Notes under the pieces: model-generated | The model's input: only the letters and a program-made list of their open reading frames with translations | Told to the model about the DNA's origin: nothing | Database searches by the model: none | Position numbers and translations under genes: made by a program | NCBI GenBank assembly: GCA_037176885.1 | Contig: JAWWNJ010000166.1 | Coordinates: 124,001 to 188,000, forward strand | Direction: 5' to 3' | DNA from: Favolaschia claudopus | Lineage: Eukaryota; Basidiomycota; Agaricomycetes; Agaricales; Mycenaceae | DNA length: 64,000 nt | In this document: one piece after another, positions 10,725-24,104 of the stretch | Position numbering within the stretch: the stretch's first letter is position 1 | How the letters are laid out: the number at the start of each line of letters is the position of its first letter

Positions 10725-12889
10725 TTGCCTCGATCCTAACGAACAGCCTCGGAGAACGCCATGACGCCACTACAACTGATTCGGCGTGTATATCTAGAAC
10801 AATGCGCGGGGTTGAGGAGTATGCTCAACGTTCTGAGCAAAGGCTTACTGGACACCTTGATCTTGAGCATACTGGTCTTGGACCTGTTCTAGTCATTAAC
10901 ACCGAGTCGATATGAAGAACCAAGACTAGAACGAACGCACTGAAGCGACGAATTCCGTTCGTGCATACTGGGAGACCAAGACAGAGGCAAGCTGCGTGCT
11001 GTTGCTATCGCTGGCTTTTCAATAGCTACATCTCGCACGGAAGACGAATTCCATATCAAGATTCAAGAACGAGGCGTTGGTGGCCGCTACGCCACAATAA
11101 GAAATGAACGCCGTCAGTGGAGTGTAGGAGCTGCCGGCGATAAGTATGGGCGTCTTCAAGACAGACCGAATGCTCGTCAGGACTTCCTTTAGCGCCCGTA
11201 TGCGGTGAAAGTTGTAGCAGAAACCGCAGTAGACTGAAGGCGGCAGCCAATCACTGGACGGATATGATTTCCGGTAGGCGCAAAACGCCTGAAAGACGAA
11301 GATTCGGTGCAATCTTCCCATATCGAGGCCTCTGACGCACATCGAATTCGTGTCGATCGTAACCTCACTGCAGCTGTGGGAGCTGGGCTAAGTGCAGATA
11401 GCAGAACTGACAAAGCACAGTACAAGAAACCGTTCCGTGGCGCCTGATTTACCGGATGAAGAGTGTAAGTTCCGGCATCCAAGCCTCGAGACTCGAGTGA
11501 GTGATAATGAAACGAAGGTCTTTTGTCTATGAATGAACAATAAATTCCAAGACGCGAATATACAGCTGAGGCACATACCTGTTGATACGAAATGCCTGAA
11601 GCATTTTAGCGCATCTTCCAACTATATCAGCAGTCAACGCTAGCGTAGCAAATTCTGTTTAGGGTCCCAGTTATTCTTGTGGACAGTTCTCAGACGTGAC
11701 GAGCAGCTGTGAGGGCTCCGTGCACCCAACGCCTCGTTGAAGCCGTGCGGTGGTATCTGGCCTGCGGTGAGCCTAAACTTGGAAGATAATGACGGATCGG
11801 AAGCCATTGTAGGAAGTGAACTGGTGAAAAGACGCCAACATGATCGTGAAATAGGCGCCGGCATGCCTTGAGGATAGTCAGTCAGGAGTACCACGGTACC
11901 GCACTACTTAGTAACCACCACAGGCCACGCTACGAAAAGTAAGCAGAGGCTTTCGGCGATTTTTTGAGGAGTTGTTTAAGTACTTGTGCTGTTACTGCCA
12001 GAGACCGCCTGAGATTGCGGTTGAAAGCCCCCGCAATCAAAGCCGTTCACTCGCATTCAAGGCCTGGAGAGAGCGAGCCAAGCAACCCCGACAAGCACGT
12101 TGGATGGAGAAATCAGACTCCGGCAATTCGGTTCGGACTGAAGCCGGTGCCTGTTTGAGACCCATTTTATTCAGCAGAGAATCGAGACTGCGTAGCCTAT
12201 ACCCAATGAGCTAAGAGTATGATAGAGTAGAGTAGATCATAGAGTAGTACGAACTGCAGGGATTCTACGGGAACCATGATCTTGGGGTTACAATCATCGT
12301 ACTCATATCATGCACGTCAAATAAATATCGGCGAATATTTCGGGGCATGGCCACAGTAGCAGACCGGTCACCCAGACAGGCACGAAGCGGTCGGCAGCTC
12401 ACTAATGCTGCTCGCCCGCGAGTTAGTACGTCGCCCTCAGGCAGCGTTTTCAATCCCTTCGGCATCAAGTCCCTCGTCGTCACCTCACCCGAGACGGGAA
12501 CTGCATACTTAGAAGCAAGACGTTCCAAGGAAATGGCGACCCATAGGCATTCCTGTCGTCGCATGCTTTCTCCCTTCCCCATCAGCCACCTGAGCCCTCC
12601 ACCCCAGTTGTCGACTTGATGGCGTCTAATGACTCGGAGCTCTCTCCTGCTTCCCGACTCCGACTGGTGCTTTTGCGTCTCTACGACACCACGGGATGGA
12701 CGTATGACAGCGCCACAGTGGATGGCAAGCTCCATGATAAACGAGCCCATATCTTTTGCAGATGCTGCTCAGGTGGTGGATGTCTAGATGCGGGTAGAGA
12801 GTAAACGAGGGATCGGGCAAATGGCCAGTCTAAATGCCCCAACAACGTAGCCACATACGACGGCATAGGACCCAGCGGCGATACGCGCC
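10725..12889. other. No defensible gene
   Basis: Several medium open frames exist on the minus strand (11019-11342, 11640-11894, 12265-12750), but none shows a family motif or a convincing exon chain. The 12265-12750 frame has a stretch (RRQECLWVAIS) that faintly recalls a cytochrome P450 C-terminal helix, but there is no haem-binding cysteine signature. It may be decayed genic sequence. Confidence 0.35.
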
Positions 12890-13560
12890 GTGCAAGAGCC
12901 GACTAGCGCGTGCAGGGATCGGAGAGTCGGGGCGAGAATCGCGAGATTCGCTGGGGTAGCAGGGCGGCGAGAGGTGGTGCTGGAGAGAGGCGATGTGTAT
13001 GAATGTGTTGAGAAGGGCAAGATGGCGCGCGCAGAGGTGAACGAATCGACGACTTCGGTGGCTGGATGGATGGTAGTGAGTTGGTAGATGAGTCAAGGCC
13101 GAAAAGAACACACACCTGCTGTATTCGGGAAGATGGTGCATATGCGACGAAACGTTCGGGGACTCGCGGGTAGTCGCACGCATGGCACGAAGAGGCGGGA
13201 CTGTCGTGAAAGTGACGGAGATGGGACGGCGGCGAATCTACGCTCCCTAGACTGTCTGTCCCTAACTCCCAGAACGACAGGCCTATGCGATGCTCAAGCC
13301 GTCTTCGAAGAGGGGAACGACGAGACGATCGCCTTTAGGGAGGCTTCCATGCGAGTGCCCCGCCGCACTGACACAACGACTGAGACCGTAAATCTGTGTT
13401 TCGGAGTCAGTATTGCTAGGCTACGGACGAGAGAGTGGTTTGTACGCACCGGGCATGTTCCAGAGCCCATACACTGTCGGCTTGAAACAAGGCACAGGTA
13501 AGATTGAAGAACGCGCAAGCTTGACGTATTTTTTGAGCAGGAGCGGCAATCAGAGGCGGA
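12890..13560. repeat. Diverged dispersed repeat, copy A
   Basis: Shares a colinear series of short matches with 34625-35300: TCGGAGAGTC, ATTCGCTGGGG, GTGTTGAGAAGGGC, TCGGTGGCTGG, GCATGGCACGA, and near the end GCGCAAGCTTGAC preceded by GGTAAG. The order and spacing match over about 670 bp, so the two are diverged copies of the same sequence. Neither copy has a clear reading frame, and its nature (gene or repeat) is unknown. Confidence 0.55.
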
Positions 13561-16186
13561 GTGGGTATAGGTCGCGCATTTTCTCGTCAACAACGACGTT
13601 CTTGGGGCGCCTTGGCGGCGGACCTCACCCACATGTCCAGCGGCACGGACTCGCTCGTGCGGACCAACCCAGGTTACAATGGATCCATCGAGCGTACTTC
13701 ATGCTGCGCGCACGCACACAACTCCGACGGATATCGCCTCACCAGCTCCAGACGCGGCCGAGTCGCTAACCCGCTAAATCGTAGTCCATCCGATCGGCGG
13801 GCAAGCCCAAAACCCCGCCTCAGAGTTCTGCTATGGGTACGAGCGGGGGTGGCCATGTCCTCCTGCTTCACCGCTACTCCGTGATCGTGGCTTTGTATGA
13901 GCATTGCAGCGCAAATCCGCGTCGGATGACGAGACTGAAATTGGAGGGCGGCGAGAATCCATACGAGGTAAACGAGGCGGTTACATTGGTCCCGCCGTAT
14001 TAGCGCAAGGAGAGCGAGACTGAAAAGAAAATCATCGAAGCGGCGGTGATGTGGACGGGTGGAGAGGAGGAGCCTAGATTAGCGTGAGTCGGAGGACAAC
14101 ATGAACGTGAAGATGAGCACATACCTCGAATTAACAGCGTACTTTGATCATGAGAGACGGTGCCGCGCATAACGCAGTGAGTCATCGTCGCATCTCAAAG
14201 CCCCCCGCGACCCTGGTCTGCGTCAACTCGAGAGTTGACGAGGGAGCTAATCCGTTGTCGTTGTGCTCTTGATCCAAGTGCGCCTCGGCTGAACGTCACT
14301 ATGACGACGAGGAGCGAGCTATCCTCGAAGTGAAGGGCGCAAGGGGGTGCGGGCCGGAGAAGCCGGCACACCGGGCAGGGAGGGTGGGTCGGCCGCTAGG
14401 CCGGATAAAAAAAAATAATGACCTCTTATGTTTTGGGCTGGAATGGGTCTGTGAAGCTCTGGGTTGAGTAGAAACGAATTCTACCACTGTATACAGTGAG
14501 TTCTGACCTTCAACAGCCATTCGGAAGCATGTTTGGTGGATTGTCCGGATTTGGATGGGACCGGCAATCAGGTTGGCCATATTTGGTACCTCAATTCCGA
14601 ATTGTGTTGGAATTTCAAGGGGTGTGGTTATGGTTCTAAATGAGAGATATCACTTATAAAACAACGTGTAGATGGCTCTACAAGGCTTGAAGCAAGAATT
14701 GTCCGCTGAACAGCTGTTTTTGATGGTAAATTCCATATATAGACGTCACGTGGTAGGGTGGTTCCCGGCGAAGGGTCTCTAACAAAAAAAGCAGCATGAG
14801 GTGTTTTTTCTTGGTTTCAGTACCCCCTTGGAAGGGCGGCTGCTGGCGCATCCGCGAGCAACGGAGGATCGATGGCGTTCGAGGGCGGGAGAGGTTGTCG
14901 CTGGAAGTCGACGGGCGTTTGGACCACGGGCACGATATACCCAGCCGATCCAAAAGAGACATGAAGGTCGAGCACGACACCCGCGAAACAACTGCGATGC
15001 GCCGGCTGACGAAGAAAAAATGCTGAGCGTGGCCCACCCCTTCCACCAGACGCTCGCATGCCGAACACAACCCACTTCCACTCGCTCAATACCGGGAAGA
15101 CGGTGAATGGGTCGAGAATGCTGAGACGATTTGAAGATCAATGGGTTGACGTTCTGATGACTGGATAGATCGTAGTGAGCTAGGTAGGTCCTGGTAATAG
15201 GATGAAGGAGAAAAATATCTATACCGCATCGCCATCGCACTCAACGTTGAAGGGCAGGGAGCGGTCCTTGCCTGGCACGGAGAAGCCGGTATGGAACAAA
15301 CGAGATGAGATGAGATTGGGGCGGGTGTAAAGACGAAGCAGCGGCAACAAGATGCAAGTATATGACTGTCGCCAGAGCCAGAGCCAGCGTTCTTGTGGGG
15401 AAATTGGCGGAGAAAAAAAGAAGCGTCCATGAACGAAGGCATCCTGCTCTTGCCGATGTACACTTGAAACAGGACGGTTGTCGGCAACTCATTCTGCATT
15501 TCAAGTCAGGATTAAGTCAGGATTGAACCGAACACGAACAATAGAGTGTTTCAGACGCACCTGAATCGCACGACAGTACTCCACAGAGTCCTGAACCCGC
15601 ATAGCTAACCCACTTCGAGACGGATCGTTTGTATGCGGTGTTTCAGGAGTTTTTCACCCCACCCCAAACAGCCGTCAGACGCAGAAAGAGGAGTCCTGTA
15701 GGTCCGATACGCGTGTATGGTCGCCAGTTGTCTAGCAGGCGCCCATACGCAATTGAAGCGCTAACTAAAGGCACGGGCTGACAAGGAGATTGAAGTTCGG
15801 CATAAGCTAAAGAGACAGCTGGGCTACGGCGTCGTCCTTGCCACCAGGGAGCGTTGCGTAGAAGGAGAGTAAAGCATTCCGTCGAGGACTGAGTACGTCG
15901 TGGACGGCGTCAACGAGTAGGTCGTGGTTGGCGAAGGATAAGGAGCGTGAGAACGAAAGAGCTCGGCTACTCGGTTATCTCTTGTCAATAACCTCAACGC
16001 GAACAATGCTCCCTGGACCGACTCTATCCCTCTTCGACAACAATCCATCCGTTTTGAAAACTTCTCTGTCGCATCCGAGTCTATCTAAGTACCTGACCCC
16101 ATTCTCTGCTCTGCAAATTGGAACTTCTCAGTCCTAAAAACACGTTTCCCCAGAAATCCCCGCCACTATTGGGAGGACTGAACGAA
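13561..16186. other. No defensible gene; possible third copy of the dispersed repeat
   Basis: Short overlapping open frames on both strands lack recognisable domains. Around 15060-15300 there is weak similarity to the 12.9-13.1 kb repeat (ACTGGATAGATCGTAGTGAG against GCTGGATGGATGGTAGTGAG). No RNA gene was recognised. Confidence 0.35.
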
Positions 16187-16478
16187 TACCGTATAATTAC
16201 GTTCAATTCGGATGTCCCGCGTCACGCACCCCCGTGTCGATCCGAACTTTGCGTTTTGGTCACGCCGTCACGAAGGTCGTTGTCGAACGTCTTGAGCGTC
16301 ACGCTGAGAGAAAAAGCGTCCAAATCGTGCAAAAAAGAGAGGATTTTCCGGTTTTGATTTTTTTTTCTTCGAAATTTTGCCCCTGGTCACGCAAAATTTT
16401 CCGTTTGTCGAGTTGTCGAATCGGTTCCACCTGGTCACGCGTCACACCCCCTGTCGAATTGAACGTAATTGTACGGTA
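16187..16478. mobile_element. MITE, Tc1/mariner-like, about 290 bp
   Basis: The left end TACCGTATAATTACGTTCAA and the right end (reverse complement) TACCGTACAATTACGTTCAA form terminal inverted repeats of about 25 bp with one mismatch in the outer 20. Both ends carry TA at the outside, as expected for a duplicated TA target. No coding capacity. The interior also has a partial direct repeat (CGCGTCAC..CCCCxTGTCGA near both ends). Small non-autonomous DNA element. Confidence 0.8.
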
Positions 16479-17875
16479 GATACCGGACGCTCTGCTGAAA
16501 ATCCATCATGCTTTGTTCCGCTCCAACTACGAAGTTTCAATCACAGACGAGTCCTTCTTGGTTTCTCTTCGAAATAATATTGGAAACACCGGGCCGCTGC
16601 CCCACCTATCGTCTCGAGCACTCTCGCCCAGCGGCAGGGTACCGTCCGAGTCTCCTCTGGCATGAACTCATCTGTCGAATCTACACTTGAAGCTGTACCT
16701 GCCACATCATCACCAATGTCCGGCCCTTGCCAGGCCTCAAGTCATGCTCAGAGCTGTGGCGTAGTGGCTCTGTTGCAGCCCGTTCCTTGAATACAACAAA
16801 CCTCATTCAAACGACTGTCCACGACGAAGACTCGCCAAAAATTAATAGCTGTAAGTCAGTTTCGGTGGGGAAACTTCTCCGATCAACGGCACAGTGCTCT
16901 GCTCTCGCTCTGCGACCTAACAATATTTTCTCTTCAATCCTTACATTCGCTTGTCGGTCTTTCTGGAGAACATGCCCATTGTTTCTTTTCCTCAAGCACC
17001 AGTTTCCACAGAGGCTTATCTTCTACATCTCCCTTAGGAAAAGTCCCGCTCTCCCGACCCACCTCGCCGAGTGGAACACCGTTTAATTCACAGTCTATTG
17101 AATAGCCACTATGAGCTTGTAGACTCATGAGCTTGCTGTCGTAGACTCGTCTCCACTTGTCGAAGACACTGACTCGAGTCTCGAGAACACACGAACATAC
17201 ATAAGTATTGGTAGGGTAGCTGTGACAGTGTTTGCGTTTCTAGTACTTATACAATCCATCTAACAGAGCTAACTGAATGACCGAGTGTCTTCCAGAATGG
17301 AACTCAAATGAAACCAACGGTCAGCATCCCCTAGGTCATTGTGTTTGTATATGGAACAGATCTGGGGCACTCAAAGTAATTATTTTTGTGCTTTTGCGCA
17401 AGATTCCTGACATTCTTGCCAGGACAGACCAATGTGAGCACAAACAGGTTGCCAACGAAGAACGGTCTACCACAATTTATGCACAAACTCGCTCCAATTG
17501 ACACTTTGTCCATACCTAGAGGCTTTGACTTGAGATAGACTCAATTACTTGTAAGCTCACAGTGTTCAAGTTTGTATGTTCCTATTATGTGGGTGGAAAG
17601 GTGGGATGTTCTTTATTTCCATGTTTTTGCCTCGTATTGAATTCTCGGCTGATGAGATTTCGGCACCGGTGGTTCCCTCTTCCTCAACCTGTGGAGGGCT
17701 CGAGGCAGGTTTCTCCCCCTTCATTTACTTATTATTAGGAGATCTCATGATGTCTGATCTCCAGATCAATGCCACATCGGGAACTTGAAGTCCACCCGGA
17801 AACATGAGACCTGTCCAAGGCCTGTCAACCATATTCCCACTGTACACCCCTCTCCCCTCTTTGCTTCCCACCACC
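16479..17875. other. Upstream region of DUF6535 copy 1; possible Ser-rich exon remnants
   Basis: Plus-strand frames at about 16850-17095 read through a Ser/Thr/Pro-rich stretch (for example SSTSPLGKVPLSRPTSPSG) ending at TAG 17093-17095. A 41-codon frame from 16663 is similar in style. No start, domain or consistent splice chain joins them, so I treat them as a possible decayed gene. The 17.1-17.87 kb part must contain the promoter of DUF6535 copy 1. Confidence 0.3.
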
Positions 17876-20591
17876 ATGAGCACCAGTGAAAATGTTGCCA
17901 GTCTGCCCTTGAACAAGAATGAAAGGCCTGCAATTATTACTCATCATCCACCTCTCAACGCTCACACAGCTAGCAGAGAATCCCCATCCAGAGCTCCTGA
18001 ATCTCATACTGATGCAGCAGTCCAGACCATCTCAGATAATGAGAGGTAAGAGATCTTCTTCATCCATTCCTTCATTCCTGGCTCAACTACCTACAGGTTG
18101 ATTCAAGTTCTTCAAACAGGCTTTTCAAGCCTACTCCAACAACAAGAGGAGTGAATTGATATCCAATCCTTATTGAATACAGAGCTTAACAAATCTTTAG
18201 AATGTCCAAAGCAATTGCAGATCTCAAGCCAAAACCACCTGCTACAACTGACAAGAAAACAGCTTTTTGGAATGGCTATATGACTCTTGCAAATGAATAT
18301 GACAAAGAATTCCTGCAAAAGTACGGCACTGATCTGGACACATCTCTGATATTTGTGGGTTGCTTTGATATATATCTTTTGCCATTCTGACACTATCTAC
18401 AGGCTGGTCTTTTCTCAGCTGTTGCCTCAGCGTTCATCATACAAATTCAACCTGAATTCGAATCAGCTCCCCATCCCCTCACTGTGATTGCTCAAAGTCT
18501 TCTGTATATCAGCCTGGGATCAACTTTACTTGCCTCATTACTTGCAGTTCTAGGCAAGCAATGGTTGATGTACTATTCTGCAGCAGGCGAACAAGGCACC
18601 ATTGAAAGGCGCGGTCTTGAACGCCAGAGAAAGTTAGATGGCCTGATCAAATGGAGATTCGAGCTCATTATGCAAGCCTTCCCACTCTGCCTACAGTTTG
18701 GATTATTCCTTTTTGCAGCTGCACTATCAGTGTATCTTTGGAGGATACATCAGGTTCTTGCCGGCATTGTCATAGGAATAACCGCTGGAGGTGCTATAGC
18801 ATACTTTGCACTTCTTGCAACTGCTATATTTTTCAAGGATTCACCTTTCCAGACACCTCTTGTGCCATTTCTGAGAACTATGGTTTTCTCTATAGTTCCA
18901 AGATACTTGGAAACAAAAGCAGGCTCCTATTCTCGCAAATGCACTTTGCAATTTCTGGAGATATTCAAGTTGAGGCACATCAAGCAACTCTTTTCACCTA
19001 GCTTCCACCAATCAGAAGATTTTTTACCCAGATTTGCTTTCACACTTGATTCAGATCCATCAGCTGGTCCAGCTCCACTATTTAAAAAACCTATACCATC
19101 TCCTGAAAATTCAGGAGTTTCCTGGGTCCTGGAGTATTCCACAGACCTTACACTACTTGCACAGGCTGCAGATATGTCTGTTGATGTGCAGTGGCCAGTA
19201 AATATGGACTTGACACTGAAGGTTCATGTGCTCAGACAGATGTTTTTGGGCTGTTTCGAGTATCATATGATAAATGATTGTTATGTGCTGGATCGGCTCA
19301 GAAGTGGAATGGATGCTCGTGCCACACAATTTGGACGAGCCTATATCACAATGCAATGTTTCCGTGAAGCTCAAAATTTGGTTCCAGCTGAATTGTTCTC
19401 ATTCATCTTTGTTTTGATTCCTGAGAATTACATATCAACAGAGCTGGACACTATCTTTAGCTTCAGTCATGAGTATGGGGCATCACATGCATCACATTTG
19501 ACAGGGATACCAAGTCAGCCATGGCTATTGAGAACTTTTCACCTTCAGTGTAAATCAATTCAGTTTCGGAACACAATCACATACCTGAAATACCTGGTTG
19601 CCAAACTAGATTCAAACACTAGCTTGACATGCTCAAGCTTTTCTGAGTACCTCTTTGTTGTGTATTTCTGTTTGGTAGATGCCAATATCACTACAAATGA
19701 CACAAGAGTTGTAGATAAAAGGTACTGTCATCTGTACATCATCTCAGGATTGTGCTGAGTTCGAATCCTCTCAGTGCATATGAGGTTCTGTTGTATGAAA
19801 AAATATTGAAGTCACTGCTATCCAAACTAGAGTCAGAGCAGATTGACATGCAGCTTATAGCTGATATTCTCAAGCTCACACTACAACTGGCAAGGAACTG
19901 CAAAGACCACAGAGAATGGGAAAAACAGTACCTTGAAAGACAAAAACTTGGATATGAGTTTTGCCAAGCTCTTCCTCAAACGGATGGTTGGACACAAGTT
20001 ATATGCACACCTGGGTTATTGTCATCTAAAATGCAGTGGTATTCACCCTCTTCTCACCCAGATGCAGAAAGCTGGATTTACAGAGCTTTGGGAACAATTC
20101 CCAGTCCTATCAATGAACAGGGTGAAAGTGAAGGAGAAATCATAAATGCTCATAACAGCCTTTTGTGTGCTCTCTACAACAATAAAATTCCACCATCTAA
20201 AGATAACTTGGAACTTCTTATAAAGCTCTTATCTTTACCAGGTCATGTCTCCTTACATTCAGTTTGGCTGATGTTACAGGAGAATGTACATGATTGGTAT
20301 ACAGATCTTGATTTTGGAGCAAAGCTTCGGAGTCACTCGATGTTGGGATTGCTTTCAGCTGCAATAATACATCATTGGACGAGTGTATGTCATTATGAAG
20401 GTGTCAAGAGATATATTGATTTAGCATATCTGCTCTCACCACTTCCTGAATGGCAGCCTCATATTCAACAAGAAATATGTTGTTGGATTATCATGTTTCA
20501 ATTTATAAACTCAGAGCAACGATATCTTGAGAAATACATTGCTGTGTTCAAAGCAATTTGGGCTCCCAGCCAGAGCACCTTCGGACACAAT

Positions 20592-20684
20592 CACTGCGTT
20601 TTGGACAAATCTGGTCCGAGTGAGTATAGGTCCTTCAGGTAACCTAGCCAGACCTAGAATTAGCATGTATTTGTACCACCTCGA
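20592..20684 (+). repeat. Left terminal inverted repeat of the CACTA element
   Basis: Matches the reverse complement of 43295-43387 with about three mismatches over 93 bases. It starts CACTGCGTTTTGGACAAATC. Confidence 0.9.
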
Positions 20685-20863
20685 AAGTGTTCTACCAGGT
20701 CTTTCCAACCACCTTGGCTGAAGCTGGAAAAACGTCACTTAGGGAACATCGGCAGAATCTGTGCCGAGATATGTACAGGTGTTTTCGGATGAGCTTGATA
20801 GACATCAACAAGGCACAGCAACAAATAACCGTGACGCGCTGTCGCGTCTTCTTCCTTCCCACC

Positions 20864-22371
20864 ATGGCACACCTATTCCCCATAACTAGTGGACCGAACG
20901 ACCCTCAACCCTCACCGCTGTCTGCTGAACAATGGAACTACGCGCTAAGACAATTTCAATTCCTCTATCCTACTCCAGGCACAATCCCGCCCCCGACGCC
21001 GACTATGACTCCCCTTCCGCCTCCGAATATTGCTAGCCCTGTTCTAGATCCAGCTCTTTGCGCTCCGCAACCAGAATCCACAGAATCTCGTCTTGACTCT
21101 ATAGAACGTGAACTCGATCTGCTTAAAACCCAAAAGCGCCCCAATCCGCCACTCGACGATGACGCACCTTCCAAGAAGCGCCGCAAGAAAAAGTCGACAA
21201 ATTCCGCCGTGTACATTCTCAAATCAGCGGCGGGGTTGCGCGAGGATCAGCTCTCGGTTAGAAAGGAACTCATGGTGCGTGTGTTCTCCTTCAACGCCCT
21301 ACATAACTTAATGAGGTATTAGAAAATGGTCAAGACGGAAGGACGACGTTTCAATAATCGACTCTGTGATTCCGACTCTTCTAGTGACGATGGCGACGAC
21401 GAATCCGGATCCTCCTTATCACACGCATCTCTATCTTACAAGTTCTCTGCTACCGTTCTCGACGCCAACAACATCAAGATATTTGATCGCATTGCTAACC
21501 TGATCTGGTCTGAACAACATGTGCGTTCTTCTTGATCAACCCAGCTGCCTTCGCTCTTTCTGTGCCGACCTTGCGGCCGTGTTAGGATCCTAAAAGCACT
21601 ACATATTCCCTCAATCACCCCGCCGTCTCCTTTTCTCGCGACGACTTGCTGGCATTTGCAAAAACAAACTTTAGAACATGGAAAAACAAATGGCGCGGTG
21701 AAACTGACGAAGATGTCGGGAAGAAGCAAGCGAAGGCAGCCCAGAGAGACCGCCAGGAACTACGCCGGAAAGAGGTAAGCACCAGATCGACCGTTGATTT
21801 GAATCGCTGACCGCGGCTTTTTAGCTGAAGGCGAATCGTATAAAAGCCGTCCCCGAGTACAAACGCAAATACAAGCGCGATCCAATGTGCATCATGGAAA
21901 CAGACTGGATGTCAGACGAGATTTCAGCACCCGACACCGATGATGAGGATACAAAGGCCGAACACCGCCGCCGTCTGATTAAAGCAGCTCGTCTAGGACC
22001 GGCACAGCAGGAGGGTGCTGTGTGGGAGGTTGTTCGTCCTGGCTTTCAGTCAACCGAGGTACGGGGATTTTCTCGACGTACCTGCCTGTTTCTCATTCTT
22101 TCGAACGTAGATGATGCAAGTCAAGAACGACCTCGACAAAATTCTACAGGATCAGCGGGACGCCAAGAAAAGCAAATCTAAAAACCGTGCTCGTGCGCGC
22201 ATCCCTCGTGTCAGTCTCAGCAAAACTCACGATCGCATCCCCTATGGCACCGCCCTTTATCCCTTCATGGTCTCCCCGGACTGGTACGCTGAAAACATTG
22301 CTGGCAACGAAGAGTTCGAGAAGGATATCAGAATGAATGTAGCCGACCCCCCGGGTTTCGGCGATGCTTAA
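20864..22371 (+). CDS. CACTA accessory protein, unknown function
   Basis: Five exons (20864-21274, 21323-21520, 21586-21774, 21825-22058, 22111-22371) join in frame and each begins in phase 0; the predicted product has 430 residues. The start is the first ATG after the left terminal repeat, in a good context (CACCATGG). The protein has a Pro-rich N-terminus, a coiled-coil-like stretch (SRLDSIERELDLLK), a basic cluster resembling a nuclear localisation signal (PSKKRRKKKS), acidic Ser/Asp-rich patches, and a conserved-looking end with PRVSLSKTHDRIPYGTALYP. I do not recognise a domain. Its place opposite the transposase, inside the inverted repeats, suggests the second protein many CACTA elements encode, perhaps a DNA-binding partner; this is inferred from position. 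The intact frame contrasts with the broken transposase. Confidence 0.75.
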
Positions 22372-22560
22372 TCGTTTGTACAATTCGCTATCATTTTGCT
22401 GTCAGCCTTAACTATTGCTACTCTTCGCTACTTTGCATCCAATTGTACTATATTGCATTCTTCCGAACTACTGCACAAGTGGAATAAACTGCTTCAACGC
22501 TGCTACAGATTTTCCCGGATTAAACGACGGCAACATCCTATAAACAAAATTGAGATTAAG

Positions 22561-23746
22561 CTACGGTTGATTTGGTGGACCTACGCGTGTCAGCCCTGCG
22601 GTGAACCAGATCTTACGAGTTGGCCCCTCATAGGACTCGCCATCCGCATCATCATCGTCCTCCTCCGAATCCACCAAAATCTGCTTCTTACAGTTTATTG
22701 TAAGACGGCATGCCTGCGAGAGAATTTCGGATACAGGCACGAGCCTCGGTGGGCCAGGATCGGTGCGCCGAAGAAATGTCCCATAATCCCACGAGAATAT
22801 CTCTAATTCCGGGCTGTACAGTGGACAACGGTCAAAAGAATGCATATGACAATGTCAAATTTATGGAAAACGTACTATTTTTCCCAAGGAGACATATCAA
22901 AATCCGTCAGGCGACGCATCCAGCGAATATTGAGGAGATAGTGAGCCTTTTCTAGCCCAGGCTGGCGGTGGGTGATGATATCGTAGACCTGACCGACGTA
23001 CCGTGTTCCGTCTGCATCAAGCTGAACGATGGAACTCGATGCTTCAGTGAGGGATGTCGAGCTCGTGATTCGACGGCCGTCAAGTATAAAATAAGGGTGA
23101 ACGAGCACTGAGCCATGAAGAAAGTGATGCTCTTCATCCTGAGCGACATCAGCGTCACGAGAAATAATAGGGGCGGTGGGGTAGGTCGTGTTGTAGTAGT
23201 CGAGAAGTGCGAGCTGGAATCCGCCTGGGAGGTCTTTCGTAACACCCAAACCAAGAGAAAAGCGGACTCCAACTACAGATTACCTGATGAGAACTGACAG
23301 AGTAGACGAAAAGATGTGAAACAAAACATACGATCAGCTGATAGCTCCTCAATTTCGCGCGCCATGGAAGCCACTGTACCGCGCTCATCACCGTCAGTTG
23401 CGAGGATTGTTTTTGCATTCTCGGCAATGCACTGTTCCGCGGGTGTCAGTCCTTCCCTGCCTTCTTTCTTTCCAAGTTTCTCAAGCTATTACATAGAGAT
23501 CAACAATAGCTTCGACAGCTTTGAAAGACTCACAAGTTCGCGCAAATTGGCGTCACGGTGGAACTCGCGGAAAAATGTAACCTCTAGTTCTCCGTCACCG
23601 TGATTGTTTGTATCATAGCTCTTCAGAAGCTTATTTAGTCTCTCGAATAAGAAAGTCCAGAACCCGTAAACGGGTCCAAAATCACGAATGATTTGGAATA
23701 TGTGAGTGATATAATGGAAATTGGGTTTAACGAGGGTCGGGTGATT
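22561..23746 (-). pseudogene. CACTA transposase (Tnp2-like), C-terminal part
   Basis: Continuation of the transposase whose N-terminal part is at 40568-43088. The first exon here begins at 23746 after a TACTAG acceptor and reads NHPTLVKPNFHYITHIFQ, then RDFGPVYGFWTFLFERLNK and FFREFHRDANLREL. Further exons give AEQCIAENAKTILATD, a GGFQLALLDYYNTT segment, and after 22846 ELEIFSWDYGTFLRRTD, ending with an acidic run and KIWFTAGLTR at a stop at 22561. The frame is open through the four exons inspected. These blocks match the C-terminal half of basidiomycete Tnp2-family transposases as I know them. It is separated from its N-terminal half by the 16.7-kb insertion, so no full protein can be made. 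Confidence 0.82.
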
Positions 23747-23839
23747 CTAGTATGACCTTGCTTTAGTAAGGTCCTTTCAGGTGACAATTCGACGCCCGAA
23801 ACCTGCCAAAAACAAACAACCACAAACAGTTTCTCTACC

Positions 23840-24056
23840 AAAACAGGCAAAACGCACTGCCCAGAAGGGCTAGTTGCCAAAACAGAGCAGTCCCAAACAA
23901 GGCTGCATGCCAAAACAGGCAAAACACACTGCCCAGAAGGGCTAATTGCCAAAACAGAGCAGTCCCAAACAAGGCTGCATGCCAAAACAGGCAAGAGCTG
24001 TTGCCCAGAAAGGCTGACTGCCAGAACAGGCTAACACCAAACAAGGCTGCAGGCCA
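23840..24056 (-). repeat. 72-bp tandem repeat, three units
   Basis: Units start at 23840, 23912 and 23984 (AAAACAGGCAAAAC..AAGGCTGCATGCC); the third is diverged. Because 72 is a multiple of three, the minus strand stays open and would encode a repeating 24-residue hydrophobic peptide (CLFWHAALFGTALFWQLALL). I see no evidence that it is translated. Confidence 0.85.
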
Positions 24057-24104
24057 GAAGGAGTCAAATCCGGTGCCGAGATGCATGTCTGCTAAATTGG
24101 GTCG

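Noticed and set aside
12265..12750. Possible cytochrome P450 C-terminal fragment on the minus strand
   Set aside because: One helix-like stretch recalls P450s, but the Cys haem-binding signature, the ExxR motif and a consistent exon chain are all missing.
19755..19775. AGTTCGAATCC resembling a tRNA B box
   Set aside because: It lies in intron 4 of the DUF6535 gene with no A box; coincidence.
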